From Porticoccaceae bacterium (GTDB lineage Bacteria; Pseudomonadota; Gammaproteobacteria; Pseudomonadales; Porticoccaceae), in the NCBI GenBank assembly GCA_024644595.1, contig JAHEHL010000010.1:62001-126000 (forward strand): DNA of 64,000 bases, read 5' to 3'. Below, piece after piece: positions 22,662 to 34,200 of the stretch. The translations under genes and the position numbers were made by a program. A model generated the notes under the pieces. It had not been told where the DNA came from. It worked only from the letters and a program-made list of their open reading frames with translations, and searched no databases. Numbering within the stretch: position 1 is the first letter of the stretch; every line of letters starts with the position of its first letter.

Positions 22662-24227
22662 ATGTTTGAGCTTCGCGCCAGTCGAGTTATCTCCTATCGA
22701 AAAGATTTATTGTCCGGTCTCACCGTAGCCTTGGCGCTGGTGCCAGAGGCAGTGGCGTTTGCCTTCGTCGCCGGTGTGGAGCCTCTGGTGGGTCTCTATG
22801 CTGCCTTTATGGTGGGACTGATCACTGCCTGTATTGGCGGCCGCCCGGGGATGATATCCGGTGCCACCGGGGCACTGGCGGTAGTGATGGTGTCACTGGT
22901 CGCTGATCACGGTGTTGAATATCTTTTTGTCACTGTGGTGTTGATGGGTCTTTTGCAGATCCTTGCCGGCGTATTAAAACTCGGCAAGTTTATTCGTATG
23001 GTCCCGCATCCAGTGATGCTCGGTTTTGTTAACGGATTGGCGATCGTGATCTTTCTCGCGCAATTAAGTCAATTTGGTACGCCGGGAGAGCCTGGCTGGT
23101 TGGCAGGAACCAGTCTGCAAGGGTCGATTATTGATGTTGCCTGGATGACCGGTGAAACACTTTACACCCTGCTCGGTCTGGTATTACTCACCATGGGCAT
23201 CATTCACTTTCTGCCGCGCTTAACCAAAGCGCTGCCGTCGTCCCTGGTGGCGATTGTCAGTGTTACTTTGATTGTGATTCTGCTGGATGTGGATACCAAA
23301 GTGGTTGGTGATGTTGCGTCAATTGCTGGTGGCTTTCCTAGCTTCCATATTCCTTCTGTCCCGTTTAATTTCACAACGCTGACGATTATTTTCCCCTATG
23401 CAGTTATTTTGGCTGCGATCGGCTTGATTGAGTCGCTGCTGACACTGCGCTTGATCGATGAAATTACGGAAACCCGCGGACGCGGAAACCGTGAATGTAT
23501 TGGCCAGGGTGTCGCTAATACTGTCACCGGATTTTTCGGTGGTATGGGCGGTTGTGCAATGATTGGTCAGAGCATGATCAATGTTAACTCTGGTGGCCGT
23601 GGTCGTCTTTCGGGGATTACTGCGGCACTGAGTTTGTTGGTGTTTATTTTGGTCGGTTCGCCATTGATTGAGGAAATTCCACTGGCAGCACTTATCGGCG
23701 TGATGTTTATCGTTGTGATCGGCACCTTTGAATGGAGTAGTTTCCGCATTATTGGCAAGGTGCCGCGCAGTGATGCCTTGATTCTGGTACTGGTTTCCGC
23801 CGTCACGGTGGTAACAGATCTGGCCGTTGCGGTAGTGGTTGGTGTAATTGTCTCGGCACTGGTATTTGCCTGGGAGCATGCCAAGTATATTCGTATTGAA
23901 GCGCGTGAAGATCATAAGGGTTCGACTGTCTACGCGATCACTGGACCGCTGTTTTTTGGGTCGGTGACTTCATTCCTCGAGCGCTTTGATCCGCAGCAGG
24001 ATAACGATGACGTGGTTATCGATTTCGCGCGCTCGCGAGTTGCAGATCACTCTGGTCTGGAGGCGATCGATACACTTGCCGAACGCTACCTGAATGCGGG
24101 TAAAACCTTGCATCTTGTGCATCTCAGTGACGAATGCCGGAAGCTGCTGAAAAAAGCAGGCAATCTGGTTGAGGTCAATGTGATCGAAGATCCACGGTAC
24201 TTTGTTGCTGAAGACACCCTCGGCTAG
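22662..24227 (+). CDS. SulP-family anion transporter with STAS domain
   Basis: [40 protein letters not shown]-terminal STAS-like segment; ATG at 22662 preferred over the TTG at 22650. Confidence 0.93.
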   Translation: MFELRASRVISYRKDLLSGLTVALALVPEAVAFAFVAGVEPLVGLYAAFMVGLITACIGGRPGMISGATGALAVVMVSLVADHGVEYLFVTVVLMGLLQILAGVLKLGKFIRMVPHPVMLGFVNGLAIVIFLAQLSQFGTPGEPGWLAGTSLQGSIIDVAWMTGETLYTLLGLVLLTMGIIHFLPRLTKALPSSLVAIVSVTLIVILLDVDTKVVGDVASIAGGFPSFHIPSVPFNFTTLTIIFPYAVILAAIGLIESLLTLRLIDEITETRGRGNRECIGQGVANTVTGFFGGMGGCAMIGQSMINVNSGGRGRLSGITAALSLLVFILVGSPLIEEIPLAALIGVMFIVVIGTFEWSSFRIIGKVPRSDALILVLVSAVTVVTDLAVAVVVGVIVSALVFAWEHAKYIRIEAREDHKGSTVYAITGPLFFGSVTSFLERFDPQQDNDDVVIDFARSRVADHSGLEAIDTLAERYLNAGKTLHLVHLSDECRKLLKKAGNLVEVNVIEDPRYFVAEDTLG

Positions 24228-24269
24228 CTCGAACTGGCCCTGATGTCTGACTGAAAAAGTGATGTCGCA

Positions 24270-24896
24270 CTACTGACTGGTGACCACCAGATAGCAGACC
24301 AGCTCCTGATCACCACAGTTTTCAATCGTGTGTGGCAGATCGGCACGATAATGCGCGGAATCACCCTGATCAAGTTCAGTGCAGTTTTCCCCTGAGGTAA
24401 CCTTTCCTCGGCCACTGGTGATGGTCAGCAGCTCTTTGGTTCCTTCATAGTGAGGTGCGCTTGCAAGACTTGCTCCCGGGGCGATGCGCAGCTCGTAAAA
24501 TTCAATATTCTTTTCCATATGCAGTGGCGAAAGTGTACGAATCTGACACTCTTTATCACGGCGGAAGAAATTGTTCTTATCCTTGCCGTGAACTATCTCG
24601 ATTGTCGATGACTGCCAGGCCTGGTCGACAAGCTCGCCGATACTCATGCCAAAGGCCTGAGCGATACGAAAAGTCACGGTTAGGGTAGGGTTGGCCTGAC
24701 CGCGTTCAATCTGACTTAACATAGAGCGGCTTACGCCAGAGGCGGCTGCTAGTTGGTCGAGGGTCAGCTTGTTTTTCTTGCGCAGTGCGGTGACGCGTGT
24801 GCAAAGCGCCTGACTGGAAGGGTCACTGTTCTGATGGCTCATGGTTTTACCTTTAGCCCTGCTATTGGTCATATTTTTTTCTGTCTCTGAAATCAA
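24270..24896 (-). CDS. XRE-family transcriptional regulator with C-terminal cupin domain
   Basis: TLDQLAAASGVSRSMLSQIERGQANPTLTVTFRIAQAF HTH; cupin-like C-term; divergent to tdh; start codon uncertain. Confidence 0.88.
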   Translation of the reverse strand: MISETEKNMTNSRAKGKTMSHQNSDPSSQALCTRVTALRKKNKLTLDQLAAASGVSRSMLSQIERGQANPTLTVTFRIAQAFGMSIGELVDQAWQSSTIEIVHGKDKNNFFRRDKECQIRTLSPLHMEKNIEFYELRIAPGASLASAPHYEGTKELLTITSGRGKVTSGENCTELDQGDSAHYRADLPHTIENCGDQELVCYLVVTSQ

Positions 24897-24929
24897 TGCT
24901 TAATATTTACTATACAGGATTTAAATCTT

Positions 24930-24978
24930 GCATATAGGAATTTATAGTCCTACGATAGAATTCCAGCATATGGGAATT
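24930..24978. promoter_or_regulatory. Repeated GCATATRGGAATT operator candidates in the tdh/regulator intergenic region
   Basis: GCATATAGGAATT at 24930-24942 and GCATATGGGAATT at 24966-24978; also AATTCC-N8-GGAATT at 24959-24978. Confidence 0.45.
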
Positions 24979-25026
24979 ATTTCTCATATACAAACAGAAA
25001 CAGAAACAGAAACAGGGTAATGGAAT

Positions 25027-26052
25027 ATGAAGGCATTGGTAAAAAGGGAGTCTGGCGTCGGTCTTTGGCTCGAGGATGTCGCGATACCAAAGATTGGTAT
25101 TAACGATGTGTTGATCAAGGTTAAGCGCACCGCGATCTGTGGCACCGATATGCATATCTATAACTGGGATAGCTGGGCGCAAAAGACTATTCCAGTGCCA
25201 ATGGTGGTGGGACATGAGTTTGTCGGCGAAATTGTCGAGGTCGGCTCTAACGTTAACGATTTCCGTCCTGGACAGATTGTTTCGGGTGAGGGTCATGTGG
25301 TCTGTGGTCGTTGTCGCAACTGCCTTGCCGGTCGCCGTCACCTCTGCGCGCACACTAGTGGTGTGGGTGTTGACCGCGCTGGTGCATTTGCTGAGTATGT
25401 GGCGCTGCCCATGTCTAATGTCTGGGAGCATCGGCCAGGTATCGACCTCGATGTGGCGGCGCTGTTTGACCCTTTGGGCAATGCTGTGCACACCGCGCTG
25501 CAATATGATCTGCTGGGCGAGGACGTGCTGATCACTGGTGCCGGCCCAATTGGTGTTATGGCAGCTGCAGTGTGTCGTCATGCTGGTGCGCGGCATGTGG
25601 TAATCACTGATATCAATCCCCAGCGTTTGGAAATGGCAGAGCGGCTTGGTGCTACCTGCACGGTGGATGTGCGCAGTGAAAATCTCGCCGATGTGCAGCG
25701 TAAACTAGGGCTCTCCGAGGGCTTTGATGTGGGACTGGAAATGTCCGGAAATTCGCAGGCTTTTCGAGACCTGTTAGCCAATATGTGTCACGGTGGCAAA
25801 GTGGCGATGCTGGGTATTCCGGCCGAGGAGATGGCTATTGATTGGAGTCTGGTCATTTTCAATATGCTGACGCTAAAGGGGATTTATGGTCGTGAAATGT
25901 ATGAAACCTGGTACAAAATGTCGGTAATGATTGACAGTGGTCTGGATATTTCGTCGGTTATTACTCATCGCTTGCACTACACCGATTTTCAGCAGGGATT
26001 TGATGCGATGAATGCCGGTGAGGCGAGTAAAGTCATTCTCAATTGGGATTAA
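25027..26052 (+). CDS. tdh: L-threonine 3-dehydrogenase
   Basis: [34 protein letters not shown], Zn-ADH motifs; kbl downstream. Confidence 0.97.
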   Translation: MKALVKRESGVGLWLEDVAIPKIGINDVLIKVKRTAICGTDMHIYNWDSWAQKTIPVPMVVGHEFVGEIVEVGSNVNDFRPGQIVSGEGHVVCGRCRNCLAGRRHLCAHTSGVGVDRAGAFAEYVALPMSNVWEHRPGIDLDVAALFDPLGNAVHTALQYDLLGEDVLITGAGPIGVMAAAVCRHAGARHVVITDINPQRLEMAERLGATCTVDVRSENLADVQRKLGLSEGFDVGLEMSGNSQAFRDLLANMCHGGKVAMLGIPAEEMAIDWSLVIFNMLTLKGIYGREMYETWYKMSVMIDSGLDISSVITHRLHYTDFQQGFDAMNAGEASKVILNWD

Positions 26053-26095
26053 CTGGACAGCCAGACAACCGAGCACAGATAGGAGAATAAGCAAC

Positions 26096-27286
26096 ATGTA
26101 CGGCAAATTTCAGGACTATGTCAGTGGTGAATTACAGCAGATAGAGGAGAGTGGTCTGACTAAGCGCGAGCGCGAGATTACCTCTCCCCAAGGTGCTCGT
26201 GTCGAGGTTGGCGATGGTGTCGAAGTGCTCAATCTTTGCGCCAACAATTATCTCGGTCTAGCCCAGCACCCGGAGGTGCAAGCGGCGGCAATGCGTGGGC
26301 TAGAGGAGTGGGGCTATGGTCTTGCCTCGGTGCGATTTATCTGTGGCACGCAGAGTATTCACAAGCAATTGGAGCACAAGCTGAGCCAGTTTTTGGGCTG
26401 TGAAGAGACGATTCTCTATCCCTCATGTTTTGACGCCAATGGCGGGTTGTTTGAAACCTTGCTTGGCGCTGAGGACGCGGTTATCTCGGATGAACTCAAC
26501 CATGCAAGTATTATCGACGGTATCAGGTTGTCAAAGGCCCGGCGCTATCGTTATCGCAATTGCGATATGGTCGATCTGGAAGCCCAACTTCAAGCCGCTG
26601 ACAATGCCGGCGCACGCTTTAAGTTGATTTCAACAGACGGTGTCTTCTCGATGGATGGCACCATTGCGCCACTCGATGAAATTTGTGATCTGGCCGATCG
26701 ATATCATGCACTGGTTCATTTTGATGACTGTCATGGAGCCGGCTTTCTTGGCGCCAGCGGTCGAGGAACTCATGAGTACCGCGGGTGTCTGGACCGAGTG
26801 GATATTATTACCGGTACTTTGGGCAAGGCTTTGGGTGGTGCCAGCGGTGGCTATACCAGTGCTCGCCGCGAGATAGTCGCACTGTTGCGTCAGCGTTCGC
26901 GACCCTATCTGTTTTCCAATACCGTGGCTCCAGCCGTCGTGGCTGGTGCAATTAAAGCGCTGGAGTTAGTGACTGAATCCAATCAGCTACACAAGCAGCT
27001 AATGGAGAATACGGTTTTCTTTCGCCAGGGATTGCAGCAGCTGGGCTTCAAATTATTGCCCGGTGAGCACCCTATTGTTCCGGTGATGCTCGATGATGCG
27101 ACTGTCGCGTCACTCTTCGCCGAGAAAATGTTGCAGCATGGGGTATATGTGGTGGCATTTTCGTACCCGGTAGTGGCGAGGGGTAAGGCGCGTATCCGCA
27201 CCCAAATGTCTGCCGCACACAGTCGTCATGATCTTGAAAAGGCCCTCGACGCGTTTGCCACAGTAAAGCGCGACATGGGTATCTAA
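26096..27286 (+). CDS. kbl: Glycine C-acetyltransferase (2-amino-3-ketobutyrate CoA ligase)
   Basis: [50 protein letters not shown] motifs; start ATG at 26096. Confidence 0.97.
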   Translation: MYGKFQDYVSGELQQIEESGLTKREREITSPQGARVEVGDGVEVLNLCANNYLGLAQHPEVQAAAMRGLEEWGYGLASVRFICGTQSIHKQLEHKLSQFLGCEETILYPSCFDANGGLFETLLGAEDAVISDELNHASIIDGIRLSKARRYRYRNCDMVDLEAQLQAADNAGARFKLISTDGVFSMDGTIAPLDEICDLADRYHALVHFDDCHGAGFLGASGRGTHEYRGCLDRVDIITGTLGKALGGASGGYTSARREIVALLRQRSRPYLFSNTVAPAVVAGAIKALELVTESNQLHKQLMENTVFFRQGLQQLGFKLLPGEHPIVPVMLDDATVASLFAEKMLQHGVYVVAFSYPVVARGKARIRTQMSAAHSRHDLEKALDAFATVKRDMGI

Positions 27287-27305
27287 ACTGGGCGCAAAAG
27301 ACGAA

Positions 27306-27332
27306 AAATGGCGACCCGATGGGTCGCCATTT
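27306..27332. terminator. Bidirectional hairpin terminator between kbl and TonB receptor
   Basis: AAATGGCGACCC-GAT-GGGTCGCCATTT perfect 12-bp stem between convergent genes. Confidence 0.8.
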
Positions 27333-27358
27333 CTTTGTGCTCATTGATGGTGGGTAGA

Positions 27359-29890
27359 TTAAAAGTTTTTGCGCACTGTTAGACCAAAGGTTCGTGGCGC
27401 GTTGGGGTAACCGCTAAAACTGCCGGGAGAGGCGGTTGTCGGGAAAGCAGAAATTAAGGACTGATGGTCTGTTAGATTCCGGCCCCAGATCATTGCATCC
27501 CAGCCATGTTGTTCACTGCTTACGCCTACGCTGGCATTGACGTTATTAGATCCGCGGCTGGCGAGGCTGCGGGGAATCAGGTCGACTATTGCAATATCAT
27601 CATCATAGACATATTCAAGCCGGGCAAAACCGGCGAGCTGGTCGCTTACCGCAAATGAATAAACCGTGTTGGCATTGATGCTGACCCTGTGTATTCCCGC
27701 TGGTGTCAGGCTAGTAAGATCTACACTGCTTTCACCTTCAGGGCACTGATATTCGGGTCCGGCGAGGCCGGTAGTATCACAGGTGGCATGGCTAAAGGAG
27801 TCGTAGACCGGATCAATAAAAATACCTGACAGACCCAGTACCAGGTTCTCTGATAGCGCGACAATACTGTCAAACTCGACTCCTTCATGGGTTTGTTTGC
27901 CGGCATTGACCAAATCAAAACCGACACCAGAGAAAACGTTGGACTGAAAGCCGGCGATTGACTGATTGAAATAAGCGAGATTGAAATAGCCATTTTCGAA
28001 CTCGGTTTTGATGCCGATTTCATAGACCTCGGCTTCCTCTGGATCAGCTGCGCGCTGCCCGGGGATACGCCCATCGATGGTCATGTTGACCGATGCCGCC
28101 TTAAACCCCGTCGCGTGATTCACGTAGAGTTTAATAGTGTCTGAGAGGTCGTAGGCCAACCGCAAAGTGTGGGTTAGATCATCGGAATCAAAGCGCCCCG
28201 ACTCGCTGCCATTGGGATAATTGGGAAAGGCTTTGAAGAACTGGAGTCCGGAGAGCGCTCCAAGTCCGGCAGTATCCAGCGGCAAGCCGGCGAAGGCGTC
28301 GATAATCTGCACATTAGCGCTGACATCCTTGCTGTCATCGGTGTAGTCGAGACCCAGGGTCAGTGTCAGAGCATCGGTCAGTGGGTATTCGATCTGCCCG
28401 AAGAGCGAGTAAGTACGGCTGTCCATGGTAAAGTTTTCAGCGACATCACCGGTTCCCGGCACGAAGAAGATATCGCGGCAGGACACTGTATTGACGACAC
28501 AGACGCCAAATGCCGCACCGACATAGTTGAGCCCCGATCCACCCACTGGACCCAATGCCGATGCCACTGCGCTGGCACCAAAGGCCTCTGCGCCGGCAGC
28601 GGGAAAGCCGGCGGCCAGGTAGCCCTCGATAGCTTGTGCGGCTATGGCGGCGGAGAGCCCGGCAGTGACCAGAAAGTCGGCGTAGTCGTACATCTGAGTG
28701 CCGTAGGTGACATTGCGGAAGGTGGCTACATCTTCACGGGAATAGTAGCCGCCGACCATCCACTGAAACGGACCCTCCCCATTTGAGGTCAACCGCACTT
28801 CCTGGGTCAGGGTATCGAAATCGTAATCAGTGCGGTTCTCTTCGACCAGATCGGCAGCGGAGAAGTCGGCATCAAAGTTGGATCTCACTGACTGATCGCG
28901 TGCGGCAGTGATAGAGGTCAATGTGGCAAAGCTGAGGTCATAATCCAGTTCAACTGAAAGACCTTTGCCCTCAAGTTTATTGTTCGGGCTGAAATTCATA
29001 TACAGATCTCGCGCCCAGGGATCGATTGGCGTCTGCAGGCCACCTGCGAGAGCACTGGAGACTGCCGCGGCACTGCCATAGACCAGCGAGCTGGCGGCGC
29101 AGCACTCTTCATCCATGTCATTCCAGTCAGCAATAACCCGAATGCTGAGATCATCTGAGGGCTCAATTAACAGTTGTCCACGCACCGCCGAACGATTGCG
29201 GTTGTTGACATCGCTGTTATCAAACAGATTGTCGGCATAGCCATCACTACTGTTGCTGCTGGCTGACAGCCGGTAGGCGATAGTGTCAGTAACGGGGCCG
29301 GTGACAGTCCCTTTCACTATTTTCGAACCATAGTTGCCAGCCGTGACCTCTAGCATGCCGCCAGTTTCCTCTTCCGGCAGGAGGGTAGAAACGCTGATGA
29401 CTCCGGCGGAGGCATTTTTGCCGAACAGAGTTGACTGCGGGCCGCTGAGCACTTCTACCCGCTCAATGGTGGGCAAGTCGGCCAGCGCCGACGCCGATCG
29501 GGTGCGGGCAACGCCGTCGATATAAATGCCGACGGCGGGTTCAATGCCGGGATTGTTGGCGCCATTGCCAAAACCGCGAATGATAAAGTTAGTTTGAGCC
29601 GAGCTCTGCAGTTGACTGACGCGCAATGTGGGTACTGCGGTTTGCAGATCGATCAGGTCGACAATACTGGACTGTTGAATTTGTTCGGCACTGGTCACCG
29701 ACACGGAGACCGGAATATCCTGCAGGCTCTGTTCGCGTTTATTGGCGGTGACGATCACTTCTTCGATGGTTGCCGATGCCAGATTGGCTATCAGTAGCGC
29801 TGCGGTTGTCACCACTGCATGAAGCCGGCGTCGGGTGCTTGATTGATATGCTGTGCAGATAATTTTGGGTGTCTTTGTTTCAATATTCAT
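27359..29890 (-). CDS. TonB-dependent receptor
   Basis: EEVIVTANKREQSLQDIPVSVSV, VEVLSGPQSTLFGKNASAGVISV plug motif; C-term FGLTVRKNF. Confidence 0.93.
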   Translation of the reverse strand: MNIETKTPKIICTAYQSSTRRRLHAVVTTAALLIANLASATIEEVIVTANKREQSLQDIPVSVSVTSAEQIQQSSIVDLIDLQTAVPTLRVSQLQSSAQTNFIIRGFGNGANNPGIEPAVGIYIDGVARTRSASALADLPTIERVEVLSGPQSTLFGKNASAGVISVSTLLPEEETGGMLEVTAGNYGSKIVKGTVTGPVTDTIAYRLSASSNSSDGYADNLFDNSDVNNRNRSAVRGQLLIEPSDDLSIRVIADWNDMDEECCAASSLVYGSAAAVSSALAGGLQTPIDPWARDLYMNFSPNNKLEGKGLSVELDYDLSFATLTSITAARDQSVRSNFDADFSAADLVEENRTDYDFDTLTQEVRLTSNGEGPFQWMVGGYYSREDVATFRNVTYGTQMYDYADFLVTAGLSAAIAAQAIEGYLAAGFPAAGAEAFGASAVASALGPVGGSGLNYVGAAFGVCVVNTVSCRDIFFVPGTGDVAENFTMDSRTYSLFGQIEYPLTDALTLTLGLDYTDDSKDVSANVQIIDAFAGLPLDTAGLGALSGLQFFKAFPNYPNGSESGRFDSDDLTHTLRLAYDLSDTIKLYVNHATGFKAASVNMTIDGRIPGQRAADPEEAEVYEIGIKTEFENGYFNLAYFNQSIAGFQSNVFSGVGFDLVNAGKQTHEGVEFDSIVALSENLVLGLSGIFIDPVYDSFSHATCDTTGLAGPEYQCPEGESSVDLTSLTPAGIHRVSINANTVYSFAVSDQLAGFARLEYVYDDDIAIVDLIPRSLASRGSNNVNASVGVSSEQHGWDAMIWGRNLTDHQSLISAFPTTASPGSFSGYPNAPRTFGLTVRKNF

Positions 29891-30110
29891 GATTCTTCCC
29901 TGTCATTATTCATGTTGACTGTGATTTTCGATTTTCCACCTCATTGTCTGCCCCCCTCCAATTGGGCTCTGTTGGATTTCGTCTGCCTGTTGTTGGCTGG
30001 CAGGACCATTTTCTAATACCAAGTATTGGAAACTATCTACCAAACCACAAAGTTTATTTTTGATCTTGAAAAATACTTGGATTGCCCGGCAGACTGTGAC
30101 GGATAGACGA

Positions 30111-30134
30111 AAAAAAGGCCTGATAAATCAGGCC
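30111..30134 (-). terminator. Rho-independent terminator downstream of alkB
   Basis: GGCCTGA-TAAA-TCAGGCC stem, followed on the minus strand by a 7-nt T run. Confidence 0.75.
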
Positions 30135-30212
30135 GTTTGAGTTGAATGTTGAGGGTTCAGTGGGAAAGCCGAGCCAGGCTCGCCGTTATTGGCGACTTGC
30201 GGCCACTGTGGG

Positions 30213-31406
30213 TTACGACGTGGCGGGTTGTTCCTGAGCATGGCGCGCGTAAATTGCATCGCGTTTTTTCGGGCAGATATTAACCTTTGAAAGGTCTCCC
30301 TGAATATGGGGTAACTGGATCACGCGATGATCCATAACTCGGTACCAAAGCCAGGGGATATAGGCCAGCAGGTACATCCCATAGTAGCCGTTGGGGAGTT
30401 CTGGAATGTCCTTGAAGTTACGCAGGCTTTGATAGCGACGCATAGGGTTGGCGTGGTGATCTGAGTGGCGCTGCAGATGGAATAGGGCCAGGTTGCTCAT
30501 AATGTAGTTAGCATTCCAGGAGTGGTGGGGTTGGCAGCGTTCATAGCGGCCATTGGCTTGTTTTTGCCGCAGCAGCCCATAGTGTTCGATGTAATTGGCC
30601 GAGGTCAGTTGATACCAGGCCCAAAAATTGTGAATTGCCAAAAACGGCAACATTATCCAGCCAAACAGATAGATCAGGCTGCCCTGTAAGATGGCGCTGA
30701 GCAGGTAGGACTGCAAAATTTCATTTTTTGCTGACCAGGTGCTGAGGCCCTTTGTGTTGAGTCTGGATTTCTCCAGATTCCATCCGCGCACCATGGTCCC
30801 CGGAATTTCTCGCCAGATAAAAGCATAGATTGACTCACCCATTCGTGAACTGGCCGGGTCATCCGGCGTGGCAACCAAAACATGGTGGCCGCGATTGTGT
30901 TCAACACAGAAGTGGCCATAGGCGGGAACCGCCAGCGCCAGCTTGGCCATCAACTGCTCGATAGCAGTCTGTTTGTGGCCCAGTTCGTGAGCGGTGTTGA
31001 TCCCCAGGCCACTGTAGCCGCCGGCAACAATTGCCGTGACCACGACCGACCAGATGCTAAGGTCGTTGGTGCCAACCACGTAGGCCAGGGCAATTAGCAC
31101 GACAAAATGCATGGGCACTGTCATACAGGTGAGAATCCGGTAATAGGTATCCTGTTCCAATTGCGGCACCAGCTCTTCCGGCGGATTATTTTCATCGCTA
31201 CCAATTAACCAGTCGATAATCGGCAGGCACAGATAGTTGACGACTAATGGCAGCGCCAGGGTCCACTCAGCGCCGGTACGGTAATAGAAGAAAACCCCCA
31301 TCAATGGGAAGGCGGGCATCAGAAACGAGGTAATCCAGAGATAGCGCTTGTTATCAGAGTAGCTAATGGACCCGAGAGTTGGATGATCGAGCTGGTATGT
31401 TTTCAT
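30213..31406 (-). CDS. alkB: Alkane 1-monooxygenase (AlkB-type membrane diiron hydroxylase)
   Basis: His boxes NTAHELGHK, EHNRGHH, LQRHSDHHANP, plus NYIEHYGL signature; start at 31406 preferred. Confidence 0.95.
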   Translation of the reverse strand: MKTYQLDHPTLGSISYSDNKRYLWITSFLMPAFPLMGVFFYYRTGAEWTLALPLVVNYLCLPIIDWLIGSDENNPPEELVPQLEQDTYYRILTCMTVPMHFVVLIALAYVVGTNDLSIWSVVVTAIVAGGYSGLGINTAHELGHKQTAIEQLMAKLALAVPAYGHFCVEHNRGHHVLVATPDDPASSRMGESIYAFIWREIPGTMVRGWNLEKSRLNTKGLSTWSAKNEILQSYLLSAILQGSLIYLFGWIMLPFLAIHNFWAWYQLTSANYIEHYGLLRQKQANGRYERCQPHHSWNANYIMSNLALFHLQRHSDHHANPMRRYQSLRNFKDIPELPNGYYGMYLLAYIPWLWYRVMDHRVIQLPHIQGDLSKVNICPKKRDAIYARHAQEQPATS

Positions 31407-31620
31407 TATTTTTCTCAGCTTTATAGTTATTATTTTGCTAAATCCTACACGTCTGTTCAACAGAAAAGCAAATAGCCGATTTTGATGACTGTTTTGACGC
31501 ATAAGAGTGTCGCTGTATGGTATATCGAGACGATGAATTCGTTTTACTATGACAGCCGAAACAGAGCCCGATTGCGGCTATGCTCATAGGAATATATTAG
31601 TTAAGGGGTTTGAATCCAAA

Positions 31621-33021
31621 ATGGCGATTAGCACATTTGATTTATTTAGTGTCGGTATCGGGCCGTCAAGCTCGCACACAGTTGGACCGATGCGTGCCGC
31701 AGGACAATTCGTCAGCTCGCTTGCAGAGAGCGGTCGCCTGGCGGATGTGGCGAGAGTTCAGGCGGAAATGTTTGGTTCTCTGGGGGCAACGGGAAAGGGT
31801 CATGGCACCGGTAAAGCAGTGCTCTTGGGTCTTGAAGGGGAGCATCCGGAAACGGTTGATGTGCCAGCAATTGCCGATCGGGTCAAAGCGATTCGCGAAG
31901 GTGGAATAATTACACTGCTAGCCCAGCATCCCATCGCATTTAATGATGAAAGGGATATGATTCTGCACCGTAAAAAAGCATTGAAATTTCATCCTAACGG
32001 GATGCTGTTCAGTGCCTTTGACAGCCGTGGTGAAACAGTCAGTCAGAAGACCTATTACTCTGTGGGTGGCGGTTTTGTCGTCGATGAGAGCGCTGCCGAT
32101 CAGGGCTATCTGATTGAAGACAGCAGTGCGGTTGCCTATCCCTTCAAGTCTGGCGCCGAGCTGCTGAGTCTCTGCGAAGAGCATGATATGAGTATTTCGC
32201 AACTGATGATGGAAAACGAAAAAACCTGGCGCACAGAGCAGGAAGTGCGCGACGATCTGTTGCATCTGTGGTCGGTCATGCAATCCTGTGTGGCAAATGG
32301 GATCAGCAATAGCGGTATTCTGCCCGGTGGCTTACAGGTTCGCCGGCGGGCGGCAGAGCTCCACCAAAAGCTCCTCAGTCGCCCAGAGGCAGCTATGTCT
32401 GATCCGCTTTCAGTTTTAGACTGGGTGACACTCTACGCCCTTGCTGTTAACGAAGAAAATGCCGCGGGTGGTCGGGTTGTCACGGCACCAACCAATGGTG
32501 CGGCGGGGATTATCCCTGCTGTCTTACACTACTATATGCGCTTTGTTCCCACGGCCAATGCCGATGGTGTCGTGAGATTTTTACTCACCGCTGCAGCCAT
32601 CGGGATGCTGTATAAAATGAATGCCTCGATCAGTGGTGCGGAAGTCGGTTGTCAGGGCGAGGTCGGCTCGGCCTGCTCAATGGCTGCCGGTGCGCTGGCA
32701 GAGGTGATGGGCGGCACACCGGCTCAGGTGGAAAACGCTGCCGAGATTGGTATGGAACACAACCTTGGGCTGACCTGTGACCCTATAGGTGGGTTAGTGC
32801 AGGTGCCCTGCATCGAGCGCAATGCGATGGGTTCGGTCAAGGCTATTCATGCAGCGCGTATCGCCTTGCGCGGCGACGGTGCCCACTTTGTGTCTCTGGA
32901 TAAGGTAATTCAAACCATGCGCAAAACCGGTCAGGATATGCATGTGCGTTACAAGGAGACGTCGAGAGGGGGACTGGCGACCCACGTCCTTGAGGTGCCA
33001 GTCAATATTATTGAGTGCTAG
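31621..33021 (+). CDS. sdaA: L-serine ammonia-lyase (single-chain, Fe-S)
   Basis: [37 protein letters not shown]-type [45 protein letters not shown]; start at 31621. Confidence 0.96.
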   Translation: MAISTFDLFSVGIGPSSSHTVGPMRAAGQFVSSLAESGRLADVARVQAEMFGSLGATGKGHGTGKAVLLGLEGEHPETVDVPAIADRVKAIREGGIITLLAQHPIAFNDERDMILHRKKALKFHPNGMLFSAFDSRGETVSQKTYYSVGGGFVVDESAADQGYLIEDSSAVAYPFKSGAELLSLCEEHDMSISQLMMENEKTWRTEQEVRDDLLHLWSVMQSCVANGISNSGILPGGLQVRRRAAELHQKLLSRPEAAMSDPLSVLDWVTLYALAVNEENAAGGRVVTAPTNGAAGIIPAVLHYYMRFVPTANADGVVRFLLTAAAIGMLYKMNASISGAEVGCQGEVGSACSMAAGALAEVMGGTPAQVENAAEIGMEHNLGLTCDPIGGLVQVPCIERNAMGSVKAIHAARIALRGDGAHFVSLDKVIQTMRKTGQDMHVRYKETSRGGLATHVLEVPVNIIEC

Positions 33022-33034
33022 ATGCTAATCGGCC

Positions 33035-34138
33035 TTAAAGAATCAAATCATATTGTTCTTTGAGGATCGTAATAATCTCCGCTTTGGGATCATCCGGCAG
33101 GGTAATTTTTTTACCGGTAATTTTTTCAGCAATACCTGTATAGGTATCCGAAACGGCCATCAAGACAGACTGTGGCAGCTCATTGTTACGGGCCAGTGCT
33201 GTGCGTTCAGGCATGCGGTTTTTGTTCAGCAGAATATCCGGATCAGGGAAGTGATTTAACAGCATCTGGCGGAAACCCTCCTTGGAGTTTTCGACAATCT
33301 TGCCGTCAGCATAACTGCTGGAATCCCAAATACGCGAGGAGTCAGGTGTGCCGACTTCATCCATATAGATCAGTTTTTCATTGCCCTGTTTGTCGGTGAC
33401 GTAACCAAACTCGAACTTGGTGTCGACAAAAATCTGTCCGATATCAGCAAGTGCGTCGCTAATTACATCAAAGCCTTCGCTGAGCAGTTTTTCATAGACA
33501 TTGATATCATCCAGGTTTCGGAATTCAAAGCTGGCGTAATTGTTCTCGATATCTGCTCGCGAGACATTGACGTCGTCCGCTTCAGGTACGCCGGGAATGC
33601 CTGTGAGAATGCCTTTAGTCGAGGGGGTGATCAGCAGTTCTGGCAGGCGCTGGTCTTTTTGCAGGCCGTCAGGCAGTTCGATGCCACAGAAATTGCGTTC
33701 GCCTTTTTCATAGGCACGCCACATAGAGCCGGTAATATATTGACGACAGATAGCTTCAATCATCACTGGTTTGGCCTTTTGCACAATCCACACCAATGGG
33801 TGGGGAATGTCGAGAATATGGCTGTCGGCCAGACCCTGTTCGCGAAATAACTTGAACCAGTGGTTGGAAATAGCATTGAGCGCCGCACCTTTACCCGGTA
33901 CGCCATTCATACCCTCTTCGCCATTCCAGATGCATTCAAAGGCCGAAATACGATCACTGATTACCATAATCGCCAAAGGTGCATCGGCGGCAACATCGTA
34001 GCCTTTCTCTTCGATCAAGCGGCGGCTGTCAGCTTCGGTCAGCCAGTAAACCGAACGCACCTTACCGCTGTGGACAGGCAAATCGGTGCGAATGGGAAGG
34101 TCATTGTTGGAGGCCAATACCTTTTTAGCAAGACTCAT
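33035..34138 (-). CDS. purC: Phosphoribosylaminoimidazole-succinocarboxamide synthase
   Basis: [48 protein letters not shown] motifs; 367-aa long form. Confidence 0.93.
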   Translation of the reverse strand: MSLAKKVLASNNDLPIRTDLPVHSGKVRSVYWLTEADSRRLIEEKGYDVAADAPLAIMVISDRISAFECIWNGEEGMNGVPGKGAALNAISNHWFKLFREQGLADSHILDIPHPLVWIVQKAKPVMIEAICRQYITGSMWRAYEKGERNFCGIELPDGLQKDQRLPELLITPSTKGILTGIPGVPEADDVNVSRADIENNYASFEFRNLDDINVYEKLLSEGFDVISDALADIGQIFVDTKFEFGYVTDKQGNEKLIYMDEVGTPDSSRIWDSSSYADGKIVENSKEGFRQMLLNHFPDPDILLNKNRMPERTALARNNELPQSVLMAVSDTYTGIAEKITGKKITLPDDPKAEIITILKEQYDLIL

Positions 34139-34200
34139 GTTTTTGTCCTGAAGTTGATTAAAAAATAGTGAATTTTGTTTGCCCTACCGAGCGTATTGAA

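Noticed and set aside
23319-23915. 198-aa minus-strand ORF rich in His/Asn/Gln
   Set aside because: Antisense to the SulP transporter; biased composition is the complement of hydrophobic TM codons.
24910-25596. 228-aa minus-strand ORF spanning the tdh promoter
   Set aside because: Mostly antisense to tdh; N- and C-terminal composition not protein-like.
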